64,000 nt of DNA from Halomonas sp. S3-1-1 (GTDB lineage Bacteria > Pseudomonadota > Gammaproteobacteria > Pseudomonadales > Halomonadaceae): the NCBI RefSeq assembly GCF_023757625.1, contig NZ_JALGBZ010000001.1, positions 620,001 to 684,000 on the forward strand, in the 5' to 3' direction. Shown piece by piece: positions 35,697-43,863 of this stretch (the first letter of the stretch is position 1; each line of letters begins with the position of its first letter). Under the pieces are notes generated by a model. That model saw only the letters and a program-made list of their open reading frames with translations, was not told the origin of the DNA and ran no database searches. The position numbers were made by a program, and so were the translations under genes.

Positions 35697-36901
35697 GGCG
35701 TGCTCTCCTCATCCGGGCGGGCCGGCGTCTTAGCGGATTGGCGCGGGCGCACCGCTTGGCCAACGCGCGGCTGGGCAAGCCCGGCGGTGACCACGCGCTG
35801 ACCCGGGCTCAGGCCGTCGCTTATCAGCGCCTGCTCTTCGCCGCGGTAGGCGAGCGTCACCGTCGAGTTCTGCAGCCGGTCGTCGTCATCGAGCCACCAC
35901 ACTACGTCGCCCGGGCGCAGCGCCGAGGAGGGCAGGGCGATCAGCGCCTCGCGGGCGGTGGTGTGATAGCGAAGGCGCATGACATCCCCTAGGCGCAGCG
36001 CCGGCCCGTTTTGGTCCAGCGCCAGCGGGTCCTCGACGGAGACGAGCAGCTGCGCCTGCAGGCCGTTCTCTTCGAGATTCGGCAGAATCGAGGTCAACTC
36101 GCCCTCGCGGCTTTCCCCCGCCGGCCAGCTTTGGCTGGTGAGCGTGACGCGATCGCCGGGTTCGAGCCAGGCAAGCGTGTCGCCAGGAAGCGAGGCGCGC
36201 ACCCAAAACTGCTCGACCCCGACCAGGCTCAGCACCTCGGTGCCTTGGCTTAGAAGGCTGCCGGCACCGAGCGTGCGCTCGGCGACCATCGCCCGCCAGG
36301 GCGCGGTGAGCGTGGCGCGTTCCAGATTCAGGGCGGCCTGATCGCGCAGCACCCGGGCCTGGGTCAGCGCGGCTTCGGCCTGGCGCTTTTGAGGTTCGCG
36401 CAGCACCAGCGCACGGCGCTCGGCGGTGAGCTCGCGGCCAAAGCGGGCGTAATCACCCTCTGCGCGCTGCTGCTCGGCGCGCTCGAGCGCCACGCCGGCC
36501 TCGGCGGTGGCCACCTGGGCCTGGGCGTCCTGCAGCGCAAGCTCCAGATCCGCGCGGTCGATATAGGCAAGCGGGGCATCGGCCTCCACGACCTGGCCGG
36601 GCACCACGCCCTCGGCGAAGCGCTTGAGCTCGCCAGCCACTCGGCTTGAGATCATGGTCGATTTCTCTGCCTCCACCCGGCCAAAACCCGAAAGCAGCGG
36701 CGCCTGAACGCGGCGCTCGACGCTGATCACATCGACCAGCGGCGGTGACGCCGGCGGCGGCGGGCGGCGCTCGATACGCGGGGGCTGAGTGAGAATCCAC
36801 CAGGCCAGGGCCAGGCCGCCAGCCAGAATCAAAAGCGCCATTATGGCGCCCAAACGCACCCGGCCCTGCTGGCGGGCCGACGTTTTATCAAGAAGGGTCA
36901 T
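35693..36901 (-). CDS. RND efflux periplasmic adaptor (membrane fusion protein)
   Basis: The 402-residue protein has one N-terminal helix (about 18-37), then a proline-rich linker, a lipoyl-like half (SSRVAGELKRFAEGVVPGQVVEADAPLAYID), a coiled-coil hairpin (about 110-200, rich in Ala, Glu, Gln, Arg) and beta-barrel domains. It links the RND pump to an outer-membrane channel. It is the first gene of the pump-BaeSR operon and is divergent from a TetR gene. Confidence 0.9.
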   Translation of the reverse strand: MTLLDKTSARQQGRVRLGAIMALLILAGGLALAWWILTQPPRIERRPPPPASPPLVDVISVERRVQAPLLSGFGRVEAEKSTMISSRVAGELKRFAEGVVPGQVVEADAPLAYIDRADLELALQDAQAQVATAEAGVALERAEQQRAEGDYARFGRELTAERRALVLREPQKRQAEAALTQARVLRDQAALNLERATLTAPWRAMVAERTLGAGSLLSQGTEVLSLVGVEQFWVRASLPGDTLAWLEPGDRVTLTSQSWPAGESREGELTSILPNLEENGLQAQLLVSVEDPLALDQNGPALRLGDVMRLRYHTTAREALIALPSSALRPGDVVWWLDDDDRLQNSTVTLAYRGEEQALISDGLSPGQRVVTAGLAQPRVGQAVRPRQSAKTPARPDEESTP

Positions 36902-36950
36902 TACCGCACGTCATCCGTTGGCTGGAAGCTAAAAATGCTGGAAGATAAGC

Positions 36951-36969
36951 GTAGTATGCTAGCATCTAC
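36951..36969. promoter_or_regulatory. Inverted repeat in the efflux operon/TetR intergenic region
   Basis: ATGCTAGCAT is a perfect palindrome at 36956-36965, flanked by GTAG and CTAC arms with a one-base bulge. It lies 50 to 68 bases upstream of the adaptor start and is a candidate operator for the divergent TetR-family regulator. Confidence 0.4.
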
Positions 36970-37115
36970 TCCAGTTAAGCAGTGATTAGGCAAGTAATGT
37001 GTAAAGAGCGTGCAACCTGACGCATTGATAACCGCACCTGCGCCTAACGACTCGATCCTAATAAATAGACCGGCTTCACGTTGATTGATTGCCTTGACCG
37101 ACAGGCCTGGACGAT

Positions 37116-37721
37116 ATGAAAAACACCTCGACCCGCGACAAATTGATCGATACCGGCGCCGAGCTGATCGCTCAGCACGGTTACAACGCGACCGGCATCA
37201 ACGCCGTGCTCAATTCCTGTGGGGTACCCAAGGGCTCGTTCTACCACTACTTCTCCAGCAAGGAGGATTTCGGGCTGGCGGTGATCGAGCGCTTCGCCGA
37301 CGACTACGCCGAAGGGCTGGCAGCCCTTTTGGAAGACGAGAGCCTGGCGCCGCTCGAGCGCCTGCGGCGCTACTTCGCCCGTGGCCGGGACTACATGCAG
37401 ACCTGCAACCACGAAACCGGCTGCCTGATCGGCAACTTGGGCCAGGAGCTTTCAGGCCAAAGCGACGTCTTTCGCGACGCGCTGAATACGGTCTTCCAGC
37501 GCTGGGAACGACACTTCGTGGCCTGCCTAGAGGCCGCTCAGGCCCAGGGCGCGGTGAGCCCCCGGGCCGATGTCCAGGCGCTGGCAAGCTTCATCCTGAG
37601 CGGTTGGGAAGGGGCGATTTTGCGCGCCAAGACGCTCAAGTCCGTCACGCCCATGGAGCAGTTCGAGTCGATTCTCTTCGAGTACGTACTGATCGACACC
37701 GTGGCGCGCCAAAGCGCCTAG
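37116..37721 (+). CDS. TetR/AcrR-family regulator
   Basis: The 201-residue protein has an N-terminal TetR DNA-binding domain (TRDKLIDTGAELIAQHGY, GINAVLNSCGVPKGSFYHYFSSKEDF) and a ligand domain with the TGCLIGNLGQEL motif shared with NemR/AcuR-type repressors. It diverges from the efflux operon and probably represses it. Its last codons overlap the end of the convergent fabF-like gene by four bases. Confidence 0.88.
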   Translation: MKNTSTRDKLIDTGAELIAQHGYNATGINAVLNSCGVPKGSFYHYFSSKEDFGLAVIERFADDYAEGLAALLEDESLAPLERLRRYFARGRDYMQTCNHETGCLIGNLGQELSGQSDVFRDALNTVFQRWERHFVACLEAAQAQGAVSPRADVQALASFILSGWEGAILRAKTLKSVTPMEQFESILFEYVLIDTVARQSA

Positions 37722-38995
37722 GGGCTATCTGAAAAGTCGGCGCTCACGATCAGCGCGGCGTTGACCCCGCCGAAACCGAATCCGTTGCAGAGCACGTGGC
37801 GCGTCTTGTGCGCCGTGGCCGAGGTGACGAAGTTCAGATCCTCCATCGCCGCGTCGCACTGTGTCAGGTTCAACGTCGGCGGCAGCGTCTGCTCCCTGGC
37901 TGCGAGCACCGAGAAGATGCTCTCCACGCCACCCGCCGCGCCCAGCAAATGCCCGGTCGACGCCTTCGTCGCGGTAATGGGAATTGCGCTCAGCGCGTCG
38001 CCGAAAACTGCTCTTAGCGATGCGATTTCCGCGCGATCGCCCACCGGGGTCGAGGTGGCGTGGGCATTGATGTGGTCGATATCGCCTTTCTCCAGTTTCG
38101 CCATCTTGAGAGCCGCCTCGATCGCCAGCGCCGCGCCGCTGCCGTCCTCGGGGCCGGCGGTCAGGTGGTGGGCATCGGCGCTGGTGCCGTAACCGCTAAT
38201 GATCGCCAGGGGCGTGGCGCCGCGCGCCGTCGCGTGCTCCAGCGTTTCGATCACCAAGAGCCCCGCGCCTTCGCCCATCACGAAGCCCGAGCGTTGTTGG
38301 TCGAAGGGGCGCGAGGCGCTGGTTGGGTCATCGGCTTCGGTGGAAAGCGCCTTCAGCGCGTGAAAGCTCGCCAGCGACAGCGGATCAATACACGCCTCGG
38401 CGCCGCCGACCAGCGCCACGTCAGCCTCGCCGCTTCGAATCAGGCGCATGCCGTCGCCAATGGCCTGCAGCCCCGCGGCGCACGCGGTCACCGGGCAGCC
38501 CAGCGGCCCCTGAAAGCCGTAGCGGATCGACAGGTTGCCCGCAGCCAGGTTGGCGAGAAACGCCGGCACCGTGAACGGCGACAGCTTGCGATGGCCGCGC
38601 TCGTTAAGCGTTTTTTGCGCCTGAGTAATGGTAGGGAAACCGCCAATGCCCGACCCTACGATGGTGGCGGTGCGGCGTTTCTGAGCCGGGTCGGTGGGTA
38701 GCCAATCGGCTTGGGTCAGCGCCTCGTCGGCGGCGGCCAGCGCGTAGAGGCTGAAAAGATCCAGCTTGCGCCGCTCCTTCGGGTCGGCGATGGCATCGAG
38801 GTCCAGCCCGTGGTCCGGATCGTCGACGAGGCTCTTGACGGTGCCTGCGACCTTGATGGGAAAGCCGTCGGTCGAGAAGCGCTCGATGGCATCGATGCCG
38901 GAGTGGCCTTCGAGCAGCCGTTGCCAGTTCGTATTGACGCCGCTGCCCAGAGGACTGACCATACCCATGCCGGTGATAACAATAGGTGATTGCAT
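37718..38995 (-). CDS. Beta-ketoacyl-ACP synthase II (FabF-like, orphan)
   Basis: The 425-residue thiolase-fold enzyme has the KAS triad: Cys172 in VTACAAGLQ, His312 in NAHATSTPVGD and His349 in STGHLLGAAGG. It also has the start VITGMGMVSPLG and the end CNGFGFGGVNAAL. KAS II elongates acyl-ACP with malonyl-ACP. It lies outside any fab cluster, beside a divergent TetR gene, so it is probably a second, conditionally used condensing enzyme. An AGGA ribosome site precedes the ATG. Confidence 0.9.
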   Translation of the reverse strand: MQSPIVITGMGMVSPLGSGVNTNWQRLLEGHSGIDAIERFSTDGFPIKVAGTVKSLVDDPDHGLDLDAIADPKERRKLDLFSLYALAAADEALTQADWLPTDPAQKRRTATIVGSGIGGFPTITQAQKTLNERGHRKLSPFTVPAFLANLAAGNLSIRYGFQGPLGCPVTACAAGLQAIGDGMRLIRSGEADVALVGGAEACIDPLSLASFHALKALSTEADDPTSASRPFDQQRSGFVMGEGAGLLVIETLEHATARGATPLAIISGYGTSADAHHLTAGPEDGSGAALAIEAALKMAKLEKGDIDHINAHATSTPVGDRAEIASLRAVFGDALSAIPITATKASTGHLLGAAGGVESIFSVLAAREQTLPPTLNLTQCDAAMEDLNFVTSATAHKTRHVLCNGFGFGGVNAALIVSADFSDSP

Positions 38996-39039
38996 AGCGG
39001 TTCCTGAGTGGTTGATTTGGCCACCCTAGCAAGCAGCAC

Positions 39040-39059
39040 CATATGATCAAGATAATATG
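39040..39059. promoter_or_regulatory. CATAT-N10-ATATG inverted repeat between fabF-like and TetR genes
   Basis: The inverted repeat lies in the 88-base divergent gap and covers the first possible ATG (39057) of the TetR gene. It is a candidate autoregulatory operator. Confidence 0.3.
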
Positions 39060-39083
39060 ACGCGCAGGTTTATCGAGGCCGCG

Positions 39084-39737
39084 ATGCCCACGTTCAAAAG
39101 TCAAAAGCTCAAAAATCAGAAGTCGAAAACCCGAGAGCGAATTCTGGCCAGTGCGACGGAGCTTTTCAGCCGCAACGGTTTTCAAAAAGTCTCCATCGGC
39201 CAGATCATGAAGCTGGCCAGGATGACCCACGGCGCGTTCTACGCGCACTTTGCCTCCAAGGAAGCGCTGTATCACGAATCAGTTCGCCAGACGCTGGAAG
39301 AGAGCCGCGCCGCAAGGCTGGTGAAGGGGCCGCTGTCGCTGCAGCACCTCACCGAGCTGGTGAACAACTACTGCCATCTGCAGGAGCTGGAAACCCGGCA
39401 AAAGCCAGGTTTCGAAGCGGTGCTGTTCAACGAGCTCGGCAGCGAGAAAGCCGAGATTCGCACGCTGTTCGAAGCCTCTTACCTGCGCATGAAAAAAATG
39501 CTCGAGATGCGCCTGCGCGCGCTTGGCAAGCTCAAGCAGCTGCCGCTGGCCGATGATCGCCAGGCCATTGCGAACACCTCGCGCGTCATTCTTGCCTCGC
39601 TCATCGGCGCGGTGGCCGTGGCCAAGAGCCTGCCTGACGAAGCCGAACGCAAGGCGATGCTCGTGGCCACCCAGCGCCATATCTTGCAACTGCTGGGCGT
39701 CAGCGACGCCGAAGCCCAGCGAATGACCATGGCATGA
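39084..39737 (+). CDS. TetR-family regulator next to the orphan KAS II gene
   Basis: The protein of about 217 residues has a TetR HTH domain (TRERILASATELFSRNGFQKVSIGQIMKLARMTHGAFYAHFASKEAL) and an alpha-helical ligand domain. The basic N-terminal tail is KSQKLKNQKSK. Two starts are possible: ATG 39057 and ATG 39084. The latter is chosen because a GAGG sits upstream and the former lies in the inverted repeat; the choice is uncertain. It diverges from the fabF-like gene, which it probably controls. Confidence 0.85.
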   Translation: MPTFKSQKLKNQKSKTRERILASATELFSRNGFQKVSIGQIMKLARMTHGAFYAHFASKEALYHESVRQTLEESRAARLVKGPLSLQHLTELVNNYCHLQELETRQKPGFEAVLFNELGSEKAEIRTLFEASYLRMKKMLEMRLRALGKLKQLPLADDRQAIANTSRVILASLIGAVAVAKSLPDEAERKAMLVATQRHILQLLGVSDAEAQRMTMA

Positions 39738-39739
39738 AA

Positions 39740-39761
39740 AAGGTGGCCCGCAGGCCGCCTT
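39740..39761. terminator. Hairpin between convergent TetR and SDR genes
   Basis: AAGGTGGCC pairs with GGCCGCCTT through a nine-base stem with one G-U pair and a four-base loop. The following TGTGCG gives no proper U-tract, so it is a weak terminator. Confidence 0.45.
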
Positions 39762-39780
39762 GTGCGTTCAATGCGCCGTA

Positions 39781-40635
39781 TCAGGTATTCAGAATCACGC
39801 CGCCGTTCAGGTGAATGGTTTGCCCGCTCATGTAGGAAGAGTCTTCGCTTGCCAGGTACACGTAGGCGGGGCCCATTTCGCTGGGCTGGCCGGCGCGCTT
39901 CATTGGCACCTGACCGCCAAAGCTTTCGACCTTCTCCTCACTCATGCTGGCGGGAATCAGCGGGGTCCACACCGGGCCCGGCGCTACGGCATTGATCCGG
40001 ATGCCGCGCTCCATCAGCGACATGGCCATCGAGCGCATCAGCCCCTGAATGGCGCCCTTGGTCGCGGTGTAATCGATCAGGGTATCGTTGCCCTTGAAGG
40101 CGTTGATCGACGAGGTTTCGATGATGGTGTCGCCTTCACTCAAGTGCGGCAGGGCCGCTTTGATCATGTAGAAGTGGCTGAAGATGTTGGTCTGGAAAGT
40201 GCGCAAAAGCTGGTCGTCGGGAATATCGGTGATGTCGTCCCAGTCGTACTGCTCGGCGGCGTTGTTGATCAGCACGTTGAGCTTGCCGTACTCATCAAGG
40301 GTCTTTTGAATGACCTCGCGGCAAAAGACCGGCTGGGCCACGTCGCCTTTGAGCACCAGGCAGCGCCGGCCTTCGGCTTCCACCAGGCGCTTGGTCTCTT
40401 CGGCGTCTTCATCCTCTTCCAGATGCACGATCACGCTGTCGGCGCCTTCGCGGGCGAAGTGCACCGCCACGGCGCGGCCGATACCGCTATCGCCGCCGGT
40501 GATGATCGCCACCTTGTCCTTGAGCTTATCGGAGCCGCGATAGCTTTCGCGGATGTACTCCGGCGCCGGGCGCATGGCGTGTTCGTCGCCGGGCTGTCTG
40601 TCCTGATGCTGCGGGGGCTGTTTCTGCTCGCTCAT
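39781..40635 (-). CDS. Short-chain dehydrogenase/reductase (YghA/GsiB-neighbour stress type)
   Basis: The 284-residue oxidoreductase has an N-terminal extension typical of the YghA-like group (RPAPEYIRESYRGSDKL). The Rossmann motif TGGDSGIGRAVA, NNAAEQ, catalytic Ser in ETSSINAF, the YTATK catalytic pair and the C-terminal MSGQTIHLNGG follow. It uses NAD(P)H on an unknown carbonyl or aldehyde. The ATG at 40635 is chosen for its strong AAGGAGG ribosome site. Its promoter side faces an AT-rich gap shared with the next operon. Confidence 0.88.
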   Translation of the reverse strand: MSEQKQPPQHQDRQPGDEHAMRPAPEYIRESYRGSDKLKDKVAIITGGDSGIGRAVAVHFAREGADSVIVHLEEDEDAEETKRLVEAEGRRCLVLKGDVAQPVFCREVIQKTLDEYGKLNVLINNAAEQYDWDDITDIPDDQLLRTFQTNIFSHFYMIKAALPHLSEGDTIIETSSINAFKGNDTLIDYTATKGAIQGLMRSMAMSLMERGIRINAVAPGPVWTPLIPASMSEEKVESFGGQVPMKRAGQPSEMGPAYVYLASEDSSYMSGQTIHLNGGVILNT

Positions 40636-40774
40636 GTTGATTCCCTCCTTCGTAACCGTTTCGACGCGGTGTATAGCGATGGCCGACCCCGTCCTGGGTC
40701 GCGCCATCGTTTACCTTAGTCGAACGTTACGAAAGGGCCAAGCCGGCCCGCTTTTCCGTCCCGCTTGAAGGGAT

Positions 40775-41147
40775 TTTTACTTAACCCTTTTTTTAGAAAA
40801 GAGCGGTCTACTTGTTTTCAAGCAAATGCCTGGGTTTTTAATAAGTTAGTTAAAGTAGCTTTTTAATAATAACTAGCACGATGTTTATTGAAGTTTATAC
40901 TTTTATTAAGCGCATGATATGTCGGCGTTTTTATTTTTTATAAATAAACGATCAAAGTTTTTATTAAAAGACTTGTTTTTAAATTGACAGTTATTAACCC
41001 CCCGCTATAGTTCATAAGTGATCTGCGAGGAGTTTTAAAAGAAAAAGTTAACCCATGTTATAAAAAGGATGGCGTTTTTAAACGCTAAAAGTTCATTTTG
41101 TTCACTACCCCGGCTGCAAAGAGTGCAGCGCATGGAGGATGCAATTA
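40775..41147. promoter_or_regulatory. Very AT-rich upstream region with near-consensus sigma-70 promoter
   Basis: No gene is seen in the gap 40636-41147. From about 40775 to 40985 the DNA is strikingly AT-rich with several A/T tracts. TTGACA at 40984-40989 and TATAGT at 41006-41011 are separated by 16 bases. This leaves an untranslated leader of about 130 bases before the 41148 start. The GGAGG at 41134-41138 sets that start. Confidence 0.6.
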
Positions 41148-42050
41148 ATGAGCGATCAAGGAAAGTATTCCCACCCCGATGCCAGCGGCGCGAAAAGCAC
41201 TGACACCTCTCATCAACACGATACGCTCGATACCGAACGGCTCAAAAGCCAGGGCAAAGAGGCTGCCCATGATCTGGGCGACGCTGCCCAACACCAGGCC
41301 GAGCACTTCTACGAGCAGCAGCGCGAACTCATCGCCAAACAGGCCGGCCGGTTTACCAGCGTCATGAACAAGGCGGCCGACGAGTTCGAAAGCCAGCACC
41401 AGCCGTTTTTCTCGCAGCAGGCGCGCAAGGCGGCAGAGCTTGCCGACGACTTCTCGAACCAGTTTCGCGATAAGGACCTCAAGCGCGTTTTCCACGACGT
41501 TCAGGGCTACAGTCGGCGCGAACCGGCAGTGTTTATCGGCGGTGCCATCGCGGCGGGCTTTTTAGTTGCCCGTTTTCTGCGAAGCTCGCAGCATCACGAT
41601 TCCCAACGGAGCGGTTCTCAAGGCTATGGTTCTCAAGGCTATGGTTCTCAAAGCTATGGTTCTCAAAGCTATGGTTCTCAGGGCTACGGCTCTCAAGGCT
41701 ATGGTTCGCAAGCCTATGACGCCAGACGCCAGAACCCTCAAGACGACCCCCGCCATTACGGAGCCGAGGGCTACGGCGCGCTGCATCGCGGCTCGTCCTA
41801 CGGTGGCCCGGACGATTACAGCGAGCGCCATACGGATATGAACGACGCCGGGTCGCGCTTTGCCTCCCAACACCCTTCGTCTCGCCACCCGTCGGCCTTT
41901 GATAACGACGGCCCACGCCCGGGCAGCAGCGGCGTCGAGCGCGACCCAAGCGAGCCTTTTAACCCAGGTGAAGCGCGGCCGATGATCACGCCCAGGCCCG
42001 GCGGCGACCCGCTGCCCGGCGATCGCGACCCTTACCGCACACCGCGATAG
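41148..42050 (+). CDS. Hypothetical membrane-anchored protein with GSQGY repeats
   Basis: The 300-residue protein has three parts: a charged helical N-terminal region (about 1-115) rich in Glu, Gln, Lys and Ala, one hydrophobic segment (EPAVFIGGAIAAGFLVARFL, about 123-142), and a hydrophilic C-terminal tail. The tail opens with seven pentapeptide repeats of the GSQGY type and then is rich in Ser, Gly, Pro and Asp. The first part and helix resemble DUF883/ElaB-like or DUF3618-like envelope proteins. It is the first gene of a three-gene operon. The start at 41148 rather than 41139 is set by GGAGG spacing. Confidence 0.75.
   Translation: MSDQGKYSHPDASGAKSTDTSHQHDTLDTERLKSQGKEAAHDLGDAAQHQAEHFYEQQRELIAKQAGRFTSVMNKAADEFESQHQPFFSQQARKAAELADDFSNQFRDKDLKRVFHDVQGYSRREPAVFIGGAIAAGFLVARFLRSSQHHDSQRSGSQGYGSQGYGSQSYGSQSYGSQGYGSQGYGSQAYDARRQNPQDDPRHYGAEGYGALHRGSSYGGPDDYSERHTDMNDAGSRFASQHPSSRHPSAFDNDGPRPGSSGVERDPSEPFNPGEARPMITPRPGGDPLPGDRDPYRTPR
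41613..41717 (+). repeat. Seven copies of a 15-base coding repeat
   Basis: The unit GGTTCTCAAGGCTAT is repeated seven times in frame, encoding GSQGY, GSQSY or GSQAY. Units differ at a few bases; copies one and two are identical and copies three and four are identical, which suggests recent slippage or recombination. Confidence 0.9.
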
Positions 42051-42100
42051 ACCTCCACGCGTTTAACGCTCAACGATTGGCCAGTACGAACGAGGCTTAT

Positions 42101-42538
42101 ATGGAAACGCAGCGCAATAGCACGACGCAGGGAGCGTCCGTCGGCTCGCTTTTAACGACGTTGACCCGCGAGGTAACCGATCTGGTTCGAGGCGAAGCCG
42201 AGCTCGCCAAGGCCGAGGTATCGGAAAAGACTCATCAGGCCCTGACCGGCATTGCCGCAATTGCCGTGGCCGGCGCGGTGATCTTCGCCGGCTTTCTGGT
42301 GCTGCTGGCATCGGCGGTCGCCCTGCTCAACGAAATCCTGCCGCCGGACATGACCCCCTGGCTTTCGGCCGCCATCGTCGGCGTCGTGACCGCCGTCATC
42401 GGGTTGGTCATGCTCAACGTAGGGCTCAACAAGATCAAAGCGCAGCGCCTGACGCCGCAGCGCACGCTGAAGAGTCTTCAGCGGGACAAGGAGCTAGCTC
42501 AGGAGCACGAGCATAACGTCAAGGAGGCGTTGAAATGA
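42101..42538 (+). CDS. Phage_holin_3_6 (YqjE-like) family membrane protein
   Basis: The 145-residue protein has an amphipathic N-terminal region (LLTTLTREVTDLVRGEAELAKAEVSEKT), two membrane helices (about 55-80 and 85-110) and a charged C-terminus. This is the layout of the Phage_holin_3_6/YqjE family, which despite its name is mostly chromosomal envelope protein. The ATG at 42101 has a GAGG site; it overlaps the next start by four bases. Confidence 0.8.
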   Translation: METQRNSTTQGASVGSLLTTLTREVTDLVRGEAELAKAEVSEKTHQALTGIAAIAVAGAVIFAGFLVLLASAVALLNEILPPDMTPWLSAAIVGVVTAVIGLVMLNVGLNKIKAQRLTPQRTLKSLQRDKELAQEHEHNVKEALK

Positions 42539-43776
42539 GCGATCACAAGGATCACCGCACCCCCGAAGAGATCGAAAAGGACATTCAGCACTCCCGCGAG
42601 CGGCTCGACTCTACGCTTGGCGAGCTGGAGGAGCGCTTCTCGCCCCAGCGGCTACTCAACGCCTCCTACGACTACCTTCGCCACGGCGGCGCCAACGAGT
42701 TCTTCGCCAACCTGGGGACGACCATCAAGGAGAACCCGGTGCCGTTTCTAGTCACCGGTGCCGGGCTTGGCTGGCTGTTGACCGCCCAGCGCAGCGGCGC
42801 TCAGCAGGGTGACCACCGCTACGCCAATTCCGAAGCCTACCCGCACAGCGGCCCCCAAGGGCGCTTCGATTCGCGGATGAACCGCCCGCCGATGTCGGAG
42901 CCGTTCTCCAACCCGATGGGCCGCCATAGCGGTGAAAACGTCGATGCCTATACGGGCGGCGCGCGCCCGGCGGGCCTTGAAGGCGATGCACCGTTTGACC
43001 GCCCCGAGCGCAGCGCCTTTTCTCATCCGCCGGCGTTCGATGACAGCGACCGCCCGTATGCAGGTTTCGACCAGAGCGCGGGCATGACCTCGGGCATGAA
43101 AGAGCGCGTCGTCGACGGCGCCCGCCACATGGGCCACAGCGCCAGTGACGCTGCCCATCATATCAGCGAGCGGGCTCACCACATGGGAGGCAGTATGCGC
43201 GACACGACCTCAGGCTTGTACCGTTCCACCCAGCACGGCATGCACGACGCCGGGCAGTGGGCCAAGGATGCCGGCCGCCACTCGTCGGACTTCATCCAGG
43301 AGCACCCGCTGGTGGCCGGGGCGCTAGGCTTTGCCATTGGCGCCGCGCTCGGCGGGCTTCTACCCTCAACACGACGGGAAGACGCTTACATGGGCGAATA
43401 CCGCGACCGCCTGGTGGGCGAGGCCGCCGAGATGGGCCACCAGCAGGCCGACAAGATGCAGCACTCTCTTCACGAAAGGACCGAGAAGATGAAAAACGAC
43501 ACGGACAAGGATCAGCACCAGAAAGATCAGCACAAAAATGAGCATCAGGAGCACGACACTCGCCATACGCCGAGCGACACCGACAGCGAGCACATGCGCT
43601 ACTCCGACGAAGCGATGCCGGGGCACAACGCCGCCTCGGGCCTGGGCGGCAACCCGGGCAAGGAGCCCACACCCCACGACAAGGACAAGAGCAAGAAAGA
43701 GCACGGCCTGGCCGACTCCGACACGCCCTCTGGCAACACCCAGGGCGACGACACGCTCGAGCCGCCCGAGCGTTAA
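42535..43776 (+). CDS. DUF3618 domain protein with long charged tail
   Basis: The 413-residue protein starts with a DUF3618 domain (TPEEIEKDIQHSRERLDSTLGELEERFSP) and a short hydrophobic stretch near residue 65-80. A long disordered middle rich in His, Ser, Pro and Gly follows, with HMG repeats, then a glycine-rich hydrophobic helix (HPLVAGALGFAIGAALGGLLP) and a very hydrophilic Lys/Asp/His/Gln C-terminal tail. The function is unknown; the operon suggests envelope stress or osmotic stress. Confidence 0.75.
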   Translation: MSDHKDHRTPEEIEKDIQHSRERLDSTLGELEERFSPQRLLNASYDYLRHGGANEFFANLGTTIKENPVPFLVTGAGLGWLLTAQRSGAQQGDHRYANSEAYPHSGPQGRFDSRMNRPPMSEPFSNPMGRHSGENVDAYTGGARPAGLEGDAPFDRPERSAFSHPPAFDDSDRPYAGFDQSAGMTSGMKERVVDGARHMGHSASDAAHHISERAHHMGGSMRDTTSGLYRSTQHGMHDAGQWAKDAGRHSSDFIQEHPLVAGALGFAIGAALGGLLPSTRREDAYMGEYRDRLVGEAAEMGHQQADKMQHSLHERTEKMKNDTDKDQHQKDQHKNEHQEHDTRHTPSDTDSEHMRYSDEAMPGHNAASGLGGNPGKEPTPHDKDKSKKEHGLADSDTPSGNTQGDDTLEPPER

Positions 43777-43830
43777 ACAAGGTGTGAACGCGCGTTAATG
43801 TTGATGTAAACATCAGGAAAAAACACGCTG

Positions 43831-43863
43831 ATAGCGCCCGGCCACCGCCGGGCGCTATTTTTT
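43831..43863. terminator. Bidirectional terminator between the DUF3618 operon and xseA
   Basis: ATAGCGCCCGGC and GCCGGGCGCTAT form a 12-base stem with a short loop. It has a T-run on the plus strand and an A-run on its other side (CAGGAAAAAAC), so it can work both ways. It overlaps the last xseA codons. Confidence 0.8.

Noticed and set aside
41533..41949. Minus-strand frame with LENHS-type repeats opposite the GSQGY repeats
   Set aside because: The repeats are just the antisense reading of the 15-base DNA repeat; the plus-strand frame has the ribosome site and the membrane segment.
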